Source: Albula goreensis
Lineage: Eukaryota; Chordata; Actinopteri; Albuliformes; Albulidae
Length of the DNA stretch: 64,000 bases
Direction: 5' to 3'
Assembly: GCA_022829145.1 (NCBI GenBank)
Contig: CM040765.1
Coordinates: 10,212,292 to 10,276,291 of the forward strand
The notes beneath the pieces were generated by a model. That model was not told the DNA's origin, made no database searches, and saw only the letters and a list, made by a program, of their open reading frames with translations. Made by a program: the position numbers and the translations under genes. Positions 1-11,864 of the stretch are shown one piece after another (position 1 is the stretch's first letter; each line of letters starts with the position of its first letter).

Positions 1-78
1 AGGCCTTGACCTACACCTCCCCCAACCTAGTGGAGCTTTGCACCATGAACAAGACACTGGGACTCCCTACACCTACAG
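1..78 (+). CDS. PfkB kinase exon (5' truncated by window)
   Basis: Reads in frame from position 3 (ALTYTSPNLVELCTM...) and stops at a GTAAAC donor at 79. It leaves phase 1, completed by GAG at the next exon. Confidence 0.8.
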
Positions 79-3000
79 GTAAACAGGGTTGATGGCACAC
101 ACCCAATGCAGTGTTGTAGGTCTTACTTACGTACAGATTTACTTGAAATTATCAGCAATTCAGCAATTGTCATACATTTTGAAGGATCTTAACATTTGTT
201 TGAAAAGCTTTGCTCATCAGTGTTCAGCCGGCTGGATTCTTCATAATGTCAAGTGGAGCAGCACTTATTTAAGATTGAGTGTGATGAGACCCACGGAAGC
301 AGTGAAAGAAAACTTCCATTGGAAAGGCTGTCATTGTTTTTGTCAAAAAGCGGTTTGATTATGGTGTGCACCTACCCTTATTGTGGGCCTGATGGAAATC
401 AATAAGGCGTAGTTTTTTCCGACCGCTTTAAATAGCCTTTGTTTTGGACGTGGCCGTGGGCGACACCAAAACACTGCGTGGTGCATTGTTCGCGTTTCAT
501 CACTTTTCTTTTCAGAGCTCCAACGCCCGGGCTCGGTGGCCTTGGCAACGGCACACCTGGATGTATTATGGAAGTATCCTCTCATATCCCCTCACGTGTT
601 CCCAGTCGGATCTCCCACCCGATCAATAGATACAGGCGTGTTTGAACATGGTTCCGGTGAGGCAGCGGCATCAAGTCACGGAGGGTGAATCAAAGAAATT
701 AAATTATGGGCACAAGTGTTGGTTGTCCTGAACTACACAAGGCTCCTCTCTCCCTGTGTCCAAAAGTGTACTGCTCTTACATCAACATAGTGCCTACTAC
801 CCAGTGCAGTACACAAGTTTTTGGACATACTACGGTCATTATTTTCTGCAGTTTGATAGCTGGAAGTTTACAACTGACGTACATCTGTCATCAAACTTCA
901 CAGAACTCTGCCGTCTCTGCTGTCTTCTTCTTTGGTATCTATCCACCCAACTGCCTTGTGGGATAGAGCAGTGTGCAGTCCTTGTACACTTCAGAATTTT
1001 GACAGAAGCAGTAGGCCATCCGGGTAACGATCGCATACTGATTCAGCCGGTTTTAGATTTTGGACATGCTACATACTACATGTACTGGTTTTTGCCTACT
1101 ATACAGGGTGTAGTATGCGATTTTGGATGGGGTCTCTCTCTCTCTCTTTCTCACCACAGAGCTGCCGAGCGACCTGGGGGAGCTGCTGGACTGTGCATCA
1201 GCTCTCTCTCGCCCCCTGCTGGAGCACCTCCAATGCGTGGTGGTGACACTGGGTCCGCTGGGTGTGCTGGTGTGTGGGGAACACGGGGATGGAGCGGTGC
1301 GCCTGAGGCCCAGCAAACGTCGCAGGGTGAGGGGGACGTCAGGGACCATCAGGGCAGAGCACTCTGAGTCACACTGCCACCACGCACAAGAACACAGCTT
1401 ACATACACCACAGCCTGTATTCACAAAGCATCCCATAGCAGTCGTGCTTATCTAGGATCAGTTTTTGCCTTATAAATCATAATAAACAAAGTTAGGTAAC
1501 AGACAAGGAAACCTGACCCCAGGCCAGTGCTTCTGCTCTGAATCTGGGCCGAAAACTCCTCTTCCTTTTGGTCCTTAAACCGGACTTTCCAAAACTCATG
1601 ATCGAAAACCTACTGATAGGTCTTGAGTAGGGTGGTAGTTGAGGTGGATCAGGAGATAAGTGTGGGAGCTAATCCCCATAGACAATCATTCAAGTCAAAC
1701 TAAACACACTGAACAGGTGAACACACGCAATTATGTCGATTTAAACAATGCATGCGCTGTTCTATATCTGAACACTGTTCCTCATTTCGTCATTGTTGGG
1801 GTCATGGAAAATGTATTTATTCATTAATTGTGTCCTGGGCTTTAAAGGTTTAGGAACATACTGCAGTAAAACACCACTGTTCTCAGAACTGTAGCTGGTA
1901 ACAGGCTAAAATGGCTCAATAAAGAAAATGAGTTTGAGTGGGGTGGTGGGGCTCCTGTCTGTACAGGCTGCCTTACAGCCATTAAGGCCCTCAAGGGCCT
2001 GCATATCAAAAATTCCCTCCCCATCACACTGTCAATATCGCTGTTGTAACTGTTTTATTGGGCGATAAATCATACTCTCCCTGTTTGGCTCAGATCCATC
2101 TTATTCAGTGCTTTTTGCCAGTGCAAAGTGCAGGGGGGGGCGTCTTACAGGAAAGTCCAATATTTAGTGTTGCCAGTATTGACCAGTGAAGCATTTTCTT
2201 ATTGGATTTGACATGTGACATTTGGAAATCAATGATTTAGAGCTTTTTCCTTCCACTTATTAACTTGCTCTGGAAGACAGAGAGAAACAAACAACTTGAC
2301 AAACACAACATTAATTTTTAAAAAGCACAGTTGTTTGTTTGGTTTTTGTGGGTACCTCACTCAGTCATAAGAGTTTTTTAGATTTGAATGAATAATGTCA
2401 GCAAAATATGGAAAAGTGACATCACGTAAAATGAATAGCCAATATCATGTGATGTCATTCATTTTATGATGTGAATGAATTTTGAGACGGAGGGCAGAAG
2501 AGTAACAGTCACTAACAGCTTTAGAACAAGTGAATTTAGCTTGTTAAAGCCGTCATTAAAGCAACAGACTGGAAAGGATTTTCATGAATAAAGATCCAAA
2601 TCTTGACCATGCTAAGGTATGGGGATCGCCATGCTGTGCCTCACTCATAAATGATGAAACCCCTTATTAAGATAATGCATTTGTTTCTGCTCCAGGACGG
2701 GAGGCTGTGTGCTGTCCATTACCCAGCCATGGCCCTCAGCCCAGCAGACATCGTCAATGTGTCAGGCGCAGGGGACAGGTAATTCATGCAGCAAACCCTG
2801 GGCATAAGGTCACACAGAGCTGCTGCACAACACTCCAGTCAAATAAGTCTGCTTTACAGTGCTGCCTCACTAACTCTGTGTGTTCTGGTCCAAGTATTCC
2901 TTTATTGGTGCATAAGAATATAATATGAATGTTATATAGATTTGAGATTTCCCAGAACAAGGGTCTCCAATCTTTGTTTGAAAAAGGTCATCGTGGGTGC

Positions 3001-6000
3001 AGGCTTTCTTTCTGGCTCAGCAACAAAACACCTAATTATGATTGAAATGACTGTGTTTAGTTGACCAGCAGGTACTGGGCAAGAGCAAAGCCCTTTTTTA
3101 CATAAATTTAGACACCTCTGTTCTAATGGGCCTCAGTGTACGCTTGCTCTCAGCATAGCTGTCCGTTCAGACTAAATTACTTAATGGTTATGCTGTCCAG
3201 TGAGATACCAAGGACTCTGGTCAGTTTAACATCAAAGCAAGATGCAGTGTGGTATCAGTGACTTGAAGAAGAGCTTTTCATGCTCAAAAAAGTTTTGAAA
3301 AACAGGCAATGTTTCATGATATACCATACTGCTTTAAATGTCTTCAGGAAGCACAATGTCTTTTCACTTTGTGTTGACGCTGTATACGTAGGGCTTTGAT
3401 GTGCCTTTAAGTTTATTGCTGGGTTAGGATGAACAAACAGTACAGAGATATTCCTGTAGGATCACAGAAGATGGGGACATGCAGTAATTAACCCTGAAGT
3501 GCCTAAATCCTGGACACAGTAGTGTTAGCTTTAACTGTGACTTCAATAGGCTGCACCCCAGGCCTTGAATGAACCAAACTTCCAGCCATTGTCACAGATG
3601 TTAGGATGATTTCACCAGCAACCAACCCACCACACACACACACACACACACACACAGTCACTCTTGCTCACACACAGATGAAAGGCTGGAGGAGTGACAG
3701 AGCAGGATATCTGTCCCAGGTGACTAAGCCCCTGGTATTATTCATGCATTTTCCCTCCAAACCAAAGTGCGGACAGATGCACGGCCCAGATGATGTCGTG
3801 AAGGGTTTTACAGACGGAGAGATTTGAGCGTAACGAGGTGATGAGCGGCTGATGGGTCAGAGGTATTGAAGAGATTTAAAGGACTGCAAAGACAGAGGGG
3901 CTCGGAGGAGGCTGTCTCATCTTTCCCCCCTTTTCTCCCTCCCTCCCTCCCTCCCTCTCTCTCTCTGTCAGTGCTGAAAGGGTTTGCCTCATCCCGGCGG
4001 TCTGTTTACTCGTTATACCTTTATACCTGTGTGGTCCGTTTCAATAGGATTTTGAAAATTTGTCTCCACTGTAACCACACTCTCCATGGCAGCAAGGGTG
4101 TCAAACACAGTTACTAAGTTAATATTTTTCATTTATTTGGCAGATACTCCTTGAGGGTCAGCTCAAGGACCTTAAGTAGACACAATTACAGAGTGCAGAG
4201 CATAAATGAATTTACACAAATAAATCAGCTTATTGTACAGTACCATGTTAGAATTCATACAGTAGTGTTTTAAATGTTTTATTCTTGTTAAACAAGGCTA
4301 CTGAGAAAGGCCTGGTGCAGTCTAAGGACTGCAGTTTTAAGCATAGTTTGAGTCAAAACAAATGAGTTTTCAGAGGGCAACTGGAGTGGAATTTTCATCC
4401 CCACTTGTCTTTTCTTCCGGCTGATTGAATCATTAGTCAAACTTATCAACTGATTAATGGATTGTAATAAAACAGCTTACCCTACAGCCCTCTGGGAAAT
4501 GTAGTCATAGATTTCAGGTATCCATGCTAAAATATCCAGGTCCATAGCCAAAATTTTATCACTTCTGTTGACTGCATGGGCCGAAGTCATTGCAGAGGAT
4601 TTATCCATCATCGTTATATAATGACCTAATTCGTTTAACGGCAGGAGACAGGATGTTTATTTGAGCATGACAGCAAATATTTGTGAGGGATATATGGAGG
4701 GGAGTGGGAGGAAAAGCAACAATAGCAGTTAATTTTTGATTAATGTTCATACCCACAAAGTGCACAAAGCACAGTCATTTTCAGGTTTTTTCAGCATTTC
4801 AGTAAAATCGTTGCACAGCTTTTGATACATATAAGTACACAATTGCAGTTTTTTAGGTAACGTAATTTATATTATATATCAACATCATTCTGAATGTAAA
4901 GAAGTTTGATGCCTGGAAAATTTTATGCCTCCAAAAACAGCAAACGAGGACAAAAGAGTGGAGTCTGTTTTCCCAGCACACTGAAAAACACAGTCTGTCT
5001 GTTGAATGGCAAAGAGCAATTCATTAGTGCTAAACAGAGGTGATTTATCATCATTGGCATTAGGTTTGGGGGAGGAGGTGCTTCATACCCAATCTGCAGA
5101 ACTTTTGAGAGTATTCAAAGTGTTTAGCTACCATCTATCTATCTGTCTCCTTATTGGGTATAGCCACCTAGCGCACACACGGACACACACTCAGACATGA
5201 AGGATGAAAACAGTTGAGTTGAGCAGGAGACTTGGTCTGGGTGTGGTAAAGCTCCTTAATTTTCTGTATTTGCAACCCTTTAAAAACATTAATATTTACC
5301 AATAAGTGGTCAGACATACGTAAGACGTAGGTTTTCAGGGGAGACCTTTCACTGTAAATATGATTGGTTAGACTTGGTCTGAAAAATATTAATCAGACCA
5401 ATGTGGCATCCTCTGTATAGTATTCTTGCACACCTTCAGGTTCACAGTGACCATGAGTCCAGAGTTTTGCATCTTTGTTAGCTGTGTAGGGACAGGGCCC
5501 TGGCTGCTCACATTAGTACCAGGTGAAGAATGGGGCTATGTGATCTGAACAGTGGGTAAAACCGCCCAATCTCTCAGTGGCTTTTTTGCTCATACAAGCC
5601 AGCAATCTGATTAGTTATGGGGTTCTTTTGACTAATATTTATACCATTTTTTTGTTTGTTCGTTCATTTGTTGTCCTTGAAATGCACATATACAATGTCA
5701 TATTTGTAGGCCTGTCCCATCATCCTCTGTCAGTTCAGGAGAGCACACACAAACATATGCTCCCTGAAGTATGTGTAGTCGGTCACCACTGATTTTCCCT
5801 TTCAGTTGAACTTGAGTTGAGTGGCTGTTTAATGTGAGGAGCACACTGTCTGCAGATGTGTGATTCATCAGCAAAATCTCTCCGGCTCAGAGAGACGGGG
5901 TTAACCCTACTTACAGCAACCCACCCTCTCTGGACAACACCAGTGCCAGTTATGCAGGTCATAGTCACTGGACTGAACATTTTTTAATACATTACCATGG

Positions 6001-7002
6001 GATCTCAATGCACTGAAACCCAATGTATTATAATAATAAGTCAACCAGTAGCCCTGTATTGAGGTAACCTCAGTCTTCCCAGAGATGTCTTTACCCCCTA
6101 GCCATAACAAACCCACCCTACCTGGATGGATATAGAGGGTGCTGTATCCAGCTCAGTAGATGCAGGTTCCAGCCATTGTATCCATCCCCCTCTCCTTGCA
6201 TGTCATTCATCCCCTGTCATCCTCTCAATCATCCTCACCTGCTTCACTCAGAGAGTAGATTACTCTAAGGCCTCTCCCATCACCCAGAATGGAAACTGTC
6301 TCACCTGGATACCAAACAATCACTGTCACCCTGGGAGACCAGAAGGGGAGGGGGGCAGAGAGGGGGAGGGGGCACTGCTTATGTTGTTAACAGAGGATGG
6401 CCATTACTGTTACCATTAGCATGGCTTCTCTGGAATGTTGCGAGGTCACACACTTCCCTTGGTTCTTTGGCCACATCCTGATCACTCAGTATGTTGAACC
6501 CTTTCTGGCCAATGACCGATGACTGATTTTTACTGATTTATACTATCCACCTGGGCTGAGCTCTAATGTGATGAGCATTGTGGGGGTGTCCTTCTGAATA
6601 AAACAGTTTACAAAGCTGCTTAGCGGAGCAAATTGAAAAAACCAAGTAAAACTTTGTTTTGTCATTGTTGGTTGGTGGTGTTGTTGATAAAATATATTAT
6701 AATCACACTAATGTTAATATCTTGTCTGGGATTTGAACCTGCAAACTCCTGAGCTCCAGAATATGACCTCTGACTTTGCCCCCTCTCTCCACAGCCTGGC
6801 TGGTGGGGTGATGGTGGGGATCCTGCAGGGGCGAAACACTGATGACAGCGTGCGTCTGGGGCTGATGGCAGCGCGACTCTCCCTGTCCTCCCCCCACCCC
6901 ATTGCCCCCTCTCTCAACACTGACAGCGTCAACCTCGAGAGGGTCTGCTCTCAGGCCTGGCCCCGGCCCACCCTCCTGTGGTTGGAGGAGACAGACCAAT
7001 GA
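1..7002 (+). CDS. PfkB-family (pseudouridine-type) carbohydrate kinase, 3' part of gene
   Basis: Four exons join in phase: <1-78, 1160-1326, 2696-2778 and 6795-7002, each with GT-AG borders; the 5' part lies left of the window. The product is the C-terminal portion of a ribokinase/PfkB-fold sugar kinase. Visible marks are a TSPNLVEL substrate/domain segment, a VVVTLGPLGVLVC beta strand/turn, and the family signature VSGAGD|SLAGG split across exons 3 and 4, whose Asp is the predicted catalytic base in this family. Spacing of these blocks matches bacterial pseudouridine kinase (PsuK), so I infer the fish bifunctional protein in which a PsuG-like glycosidase is fused to a PsuK-like kinase, converting pseudouridine to pseudouridine 5'-phosphate and then uracil plus ribose 5-phosphate. 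The glycosidase half is not visible here, so another PfkB kinase is possible. It ends WLEETDQ-stop at 7000-7002. Confidence 0.8.
1160..1326 (+). CDS. PfkB kinase exon
   Basis: Polypyrimidine tract and CACAG acceptor precede it and a GTGAGG donor follows. It encodes ELPSDLGELLD through VVVTLGPLGVLVCGEHGDG to SKRRR, the core beta strand of the kinase fold, and ends in phase 0. Confidence 0.82.
1413..1551. repeat. MITE-like inverted-repeat element, family B copy 1
   Basis: Starts CCTGTATTCACAAAGCA and contains ATCTAGGATCAG, then CCTGACCCCAGGCCAG and TGAATCTGGGCC. This is the layout of a widespread fish element whose ends carry 'TGATCCTAGATCAGCAC' in opposite orientations. A second copy is at 28366-28483. 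It lies in the kinase gene intron. Confidence 0.55.
2696..2778 (+). CDS. PfkB kinase exon with GAGD signature
   Basis: CTCCAG acceptor and GTAATT donor. It encodes DGRLCAVHYPAMALSPADIV followed by NVSGAGD; the serine codon after the catalytic Asp is split AG|C with the next exon. Confidence 0.85.
3627..3656. repeat. (CA)n microsatellite
   Basis: About 14 consecutive CA units inside the third visible intron of the kinase gene. The rest of that 4 kb intron (2779-6794) holds a second simple tract at 3936-3967 (CCCT then CT units) and a degenerate fish SINE/LINE-type tail near 4125-4200. I saw no coding exon in it. Confidence 0.9.
3936..3967. repeat. (CCCT)n/(CT)n simple repeat
   Basis: CCCT repeated about six times then CT repeated about six times: a pyrimidine-only strand of about 32 bases inside an intron. 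Confidence 0.9.
6795..7002 (+). CDS. PfkB kinase terminal coding exon
   Basis: CTCCACAG acceptor. It encodes SLAGGVMVGILQGRNTDDSV, the anion-hole/helix segment after GAGD, and ends at TGA 7000-7002 after WLEETDQ. Confidence 0.85.
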
Positions 7003-7640
7003 GAGGAGTAGAAATGGCCAGCTCCACCATGGACCAATGAGGAGTCTGCAACCAATGCTGCTTCTTTGGGCTGCAACAACTTGAATCTCCATTCATAGGG
7101 TCACTGGGTTTCACACTCTGCCTTCATCCACCTTAGTTCAACTGCACTGTTTGGAATGTTTTATGCCAAAATGAGTTAACTTGCTTATGGCTAAATAGGG
7201 TTTAGCCATATCAATTTTAAATTCCTATAATGAGTTGAAGGTTTTCTGGAGTTGCACAGTCAATCTAGCCCAATATTTATATACAGTAAGTCAAAACTGT
7301 TCATAAAGATATGCTTGATGCATACACCGAAACTTGGCTAAGTTTACATTCACTTTAGTTTTGCTTATCTTTGGGAAACTTTCCAGTTTGCTTACCATTT
7401 AGAAATGAGAAATTATGGATTCATGTTTTTTATTTTCCACTTAATCTTGTCACATTCCATTAAGAGACACTATTGTTATCAGATCTCTAGCTCTGTACCA
7501 TTCAGCCTACGGCACAACACTGCATCATTGTCCAAACATTTTATTCCCTAGTGTTCTTAACAGCTGGGAGGGATTTTATTTAGCTCTCTTTTTGAAATGT
7601 TGAGTCCTCATAGTCAAAAACAAATACAATAAATGTATCA
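7003..7640 (+). other. Kinase gene 3' UTR
   Basis: No coding exon is seen here. An AATAAA at 7628-7633 is a plausible polyadenylation signal, giving a UTR of about 0.63 kb. From there to 8203 the sequence is AT-rich and I recognise nothing except a TTTAAAAG TATA-like stretch near 8145, upstream of the next gene. Confidence 0.45.
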
Positions 7641-8203
7641 CACTAATAATTTCTTGATCTGTTGGAGTATTGTTTTGTATCTCTTTAAATGGTATATGTG
7701 TTGTGGAAGTAAATGACACATGGATAAATAAATGGATACCACACTCCTTTTAATCAGCAAAAAATGAAATGTCAAGCTCTTGGAGGTCCTGCAAAATAAA
7801 CATTACCTCATACTTTAATACTTTGTCAGATTTTGATGAGAGATGGAAGCTGATAATTTTAATCAGTGCAGGTTCTATATAGAGCTTAATTGTGGGTAAC
7901 ACTTGGCAATGTGGCCAGCTGCACAGATTTTATGGATCATTGAATTTGTTTGAATGGGATCTTGAAAGGACTTCAAAAGTCCTTTGATTGATAGCACAGG
8001 TAAGTATAGAAACATAACATTATATGTCATTTCCTCCTCATTTGGTGCCAAAATGTAAGTGTGTGCTGTATGAAAGCTTATTTACTGATTGATGAACAAA
8101 ACATTCCAAAGCCAAGAAGAAGACCAAGGCGGGTACTAGAGAAGGTTTAAAAGCAGACACCCGAGACATAACCACAGCAAGTCATTCACTTAAGTCTGTT
8201 CCA

Positions 8204-8556
8204 ATGGATCGCAAATTGCCATTGATGGGGTGCTGCTATGTCCTCCTACTGGTCTTCGTGCAAATTCTGCGCTGCGCTGAATCAACATACACCAGGAGAA
8301 GGGTAGAAACAGTCAAAGCGCATGCAACAGATGACTTTGGCGCCCGGCTTGACCTGCTTTCGCGAACGCGTAAGGGACGGCGGGTATTACGACTTCCCAG
8401 TCCAGACGAAGAGGTGCTGGATGATGGCGGTTATTTTAGTGGAAATTTTGACAGGACTGAAGAAGAGAACCACACATAAGACATGGGTTTGGTGGTTTTG
8501 GACGCAGGCATCGGGTGTTAAGCAGGGGAAAATATGGTAAATTCAACTCTGATACG
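8204..8556 (+). CDS. Secreted protein exon 1 (signal peptide, basic propeptide, frame break)
   Basis: ATG at 8204 follows a TATA-like TTTAAAAG near 8145. Frame 2 runs to TAA at 8477-8479; the frame that continues to the donor at 8557 is open only after a TGA at 8458-8460. The break therefore lies within about 8461-8479 unless an unseen intron is present. Confidence 0.5.
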
Positions 8557-9043
8557 GTGAGTTTATTTTATAAACAATGGCGTGAGCCGAATTTCTTAAA
8601 ATTGTCCATGATTATAAAAATACATGTAGGAGAGTGTATTTTATTTTCATGGATGTACTTTCCTTTCCAGTACGGTTGCAGTGGCATCCAGTCACGGAGT
8701 TGCAGGACTTCAGCCGACTGCACGGGATGTCTTGGGCTGTATACCTGCAACATCTCCATCGCTACATGCAAACTGAAGGGCGTTTCTCGGATAACAGGTA
8801 TCAGGTCTTGCTATAATTTATAGTAATATCTATGTCTTTGCCTTACACATTACCTTGGCTGTCGTTCCAAGAACAATTTACAACAACATGAAAATACTCT
8901 AATAACGTATAACCTAACAAACCATAAACCTAAAAGCATAAATCTAACAAAATAAACCTTAATTGTATTGCATGTTCCTGGTGACTAAATAATTTTGTTT
9001 GGTCATTGCAGATGGATTTTTTCTGAGCCTTAAGCGCACCTGA
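8204..9043 (+). CDS. Small secreted six-cysteine protein, family unknown, exon 1 frame break
   Basis: I do not recognise this gene. Exons are 8204-8556, 8671-8797 and 9012-9043. Exon 1 opens with ATG and a clear signal peptide (residues 1-25, hydrophobic CCYVLLLVFVQIL, probable cleavage near RCAES), then a basic/acidic propeptide-like stretch with RRR, RTRKGRR and RRHR clusters. That frame stops at 8477-8479 (after EENHT), but another frame is open from 8461, runs through a Gly/Arg-rich HGFGGFGRRHR segment to a GTGAGT donor and joins exon 2 in frame. Exon 2 carries six cysteines spaced C-x7-C-x5-C-x2-C-x5-C-x6-C; exon 3 adds a short basic tail and TGA. The break needs one missing base (or two extra), or an unrecognised mini-intron. 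An AATAAA at 9276-9281 can end the transcript. It could be a peptide hormone, a host-defence peptide or a degenerate copy of one. Confidence 0.55.
8671..8797 (+). CDS. Secreted protein exon 2 (six-cysteine domain)
   Basis: TCCTTTCCAG acceptor and GTATCA donor. It encodes YGCSGIQSRSC, SADCTGC and LYTCNISIATCKLKG. The preceding 114-base intron is itself stop-free in this frame, so intron retention would keep the frame. Confidence 0.6.
9012..9043 (+). CDS. Secreted protein exon 3 (C-terminal tail)
   Basis: TTGCAG acceptor at 9011. It completes a split Asp codon and encodes GFFLSLKRT then TGA, so the protein ends in a short basic tail. An AATAAA follows at 9276-9281. Confidence 0.5.
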
Positions 9044-9275
9044 TCCAAGGACACAAAGGCATATCAGTCGCCTATGCTGAAATGGATTTTTGCATGTGGA
9101 GATTAACACAGATTTTCAAGAAAATGCATTGCTGTAAAATTATAAAAAAAAAAAAAAAAATTCAAATGTCCATACTATATTAAATATGTATGCATAGTTT
9201 AAGGCAGTTTGGTATTCTGTGTAGGCTACCATACAACATCCAGTTATTTAAACATGTTAAAAGTATGCTCGCAGA

Positions 9276-9281
9276 AATAAA
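9276..9281 (+). terminator. Polyadenylation signal AATAAA
   Basis: First canonical AATAAA downstream of the secreted-protein stop codon, about 230 bases into the UTR. Beyond it, to about 11.6 kb, the sequence is AT-rich intergenic DNA with no exon I can support. Confidence 0.4.
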
Positions 9282-10706
9282 AAAGACCAATACTAACCAA
9301 TACACACAATCAATTGTAAATAAACAAAATTCAGCAACTGTGGCTAAAGGGGTACATATTTTTCATTAAATGTCTTTGGTTTCATGTTATGGGTGCCATT
9401 TTATTTTTCTGGATTTTGTAGAGTGGGTTTCAAGAGTGTATTACAGTGATCATTCAGGATACCTGTTGTTTGTTGACTCAAAAACTGGATTGTCATGATG
9501 TAATATTTTTTCATACCAATGGCAAGTCACTGTGATGTTGTAGACTAATGCAATTTTACAAAATGCTGTATGCACTGAAATCTGTGTTTTAGTTTTATAA
9601 TAAACTTCAACAAGACTATTACAGAAAATAGTAAAATATACATACACCTTACTTATGCTGTTACCACATCATAATTTAGACCAAGCCTGTGAGAAACATA
9701 CTGCAAATCTAAATATGTGCAAAAACGTTTTGTGACATTTATGATCATTGAATCATATCAAGTCATGCAAGCATATATATAAACGATACTTCAGTAACCC
9801 TTCATATCCTGCTTACAGTTTTTTTGTTATTGATTACACACATTTTCTAGAACAAAATCTTTCTAATCCCAAACCACAGCACCATTAACTATGCTGGCAA
9901 AACACCTCAAATATTTGGGAAAATAAAACATTCCAGTCAATGCCTTATTATTTCCTTGCATCAAAATGACACAAGTGCATCATATGAGTAAGTGTTACAG
10001 AGAGCCAACTGTACACTGGCATGACAGAATGCACCTTGGTATGTTTCTACAGTAATATCACCTCACGACTTTGCCATTTGGAATGGTAGTTATTTCTATG
10101 TGGGAAAAGGCAATGGAGGTGAACACATCACACAAGCAGGTGTGTCTGTCATGGGATCACATTAAATATCAAAGTAACTGTACACACAGATAAAAAGTAC
10201 TTTATTCACCTACAGACGTTATTGTGCAAGGCCCTTGTGAAGGTGTTTTCCATTTGAACATGTGAATCAGAACATGTACTCAGAATTAGTACAGGGGTGT
10301 AGTGCATGAGCTTAAGGTTTCAGTCATTGTGTCTCAAGTCCCTGAGTAAATAACTGCGAAAAGGAAATTTGCTGCATTTGTAAAAGTGTACCCAGGGAAA
10401 TCAAATACAGGGAAATGTACTGAATTAGCAATCATTCACTGTTATTCACCTGGTAGGTTGTGTTGTTGCTTTGTTATGTTGCACTAAAAATACCAGGCAT
10501 AGTACATGGTGTGTGAACAACAGGAGAGAAAGTTAATGACTGATCCAGCTTGCCAAATCACTCATTGCAAAACTGATGAAGATCCCCTTATGATTTCAGT
10601 CATCTACTTCCCTCTAGCCTGGAAACTTGGGCAAATCTCTGAGGATCTCATATTATAATGAGGATCATTTTCAGTGGTCAGATATTTTCTTGTGGAATTT
10701 CCAAAT

Positions 10707-10755
10707 TAAGCTTAACCATGTCAATATGTATACAGTATTGACATGGTTAAGCTTA
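10707..10755. repeat. Perfect 20-bp inverted repeat with 9-base loop
   Basis: Arms 10707-10726 and 10736-10755 are exact reverse complements (left arm begins TAAGCTTAACCATG); the loop is TGTATACAG. It lies in the 9.3-11.7 kb intergenic stretch. It may be a short palindromic element or a hairpin-forming RNA source; no flanking duplication was recognised. Confidence 0.85.
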
Positions 10756-11666
10756 GGTGCAACAGAAGAGAAAGAATGCAGTTTTAGCATGCAATTCCAT
10801 AGCCTCTTGTTTGGTAATTATAATTGCTTTTAGATTTTAAGATTTATGAATCTAAGGACATCAGGTAAAGCAGCCATGATAATAACAGCCACTACCTAAC
10901 TTCTAAAAATGTTTACACATACAACTACTACGTGAACTCTATCTTACTACATCCTTTCTACACAAACTGCTGAAAGCTGGCATGAAACACCATTATCTTA
11001 AAGGAGAAAATGTGCTTCAGTTTTAAGTTTCAGTAGTAGGCTACTAAACTTTGAATCAAACAAAATTCAGTAGTTTTACAGTACAACGATATACTCAGCC
11101 AATTCATCTTCTCTCTTGCTGTCCCTGGTTCTATTGCTTATGTCAATTATTAGTCTGTGTATCTTTATATTTAATGAAGCTCTATCTGATAACTTATATT
11201 TTAAAAATTACAAGCTATTTATATAAGTGAGTGTACTAACATCAATTTGACATAAAAACAGGTCGTTGTGCATGTGACATCAAGACAATTTCATTTGTAA
11301 GTTGAGCTTAGCAGAGTGTCATATGTTCCTTTTAGTAAGAATATGTATTTTGTTATACCTTTTGCGGGAAAGCAAAAAAACTGCAGAAAGCAGAAGTTAA
11401 CGACCATTTAAAAAAACATTTGTATTGTTATTCTAAAAGAAGTTCTCACATGTTTTGTATGAACTTCCTCAACAGCATTTTAACCAGGTTGTGAAACCCA
11501 TCAGTCCTTATTGTGCGGTACATCAATGGCCACAATAAGTTGCTTCAGGTAGACCTGAAGAAAGTTCATCTTGCTGAAAATAAAAAAGTTTGCATGCATT
11601 GCTGATTGTAAGGCCAGCCAATGCCATTGTAGACCCGCCTGTTTAGAAGCAGACTGTTGAAACTCT

Positions 11667-11864
11667 GTGATTTTGCAAGATTTGAGAAATGTTTCATGTG
11701 GTTGGGACTTCCAGAAAATGCAGACATGCTCAGTCAGGGAGAAGGACAATTGGGGAAGTACTCAAACTGAGCACAACTTAAACAGCAGAGCAAACACTCC
11801 ATGCACATCTCAGTCAGCATTATTTCCAGGATCTGGAAAGTACTGCAAATATGATCAAGTCAAG
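11667..11864 (+). other. Probable 5' non-coding exon of the TLR gene (5' end uncertain)
   Basis: The stretch ends in a strong donor, AAG|GTAAGT at 11865. The next good acceptor, CCCTTTCAG at 12407, sits one base before the TLR start codon. Many fish TLR1-family genes have an upstream non-coding exon. The transcription start is not identified; the left border is a guess. Confidence 0.45.

Noticed and set aside
756-1367. 203-codon frame across a kinase gene exon
   Set aside because: It covers the real exon 1160-1326 in another frame and reads through its splice sites.
8671-8797. CART neuropeptide family for the six-cysteine domain
   Set aside because: The last spacing C-x5-C-x6-C resembles CART, but the first cysteines and the CxC pair of CART do not fit and the rest of the precursor is unlike it.
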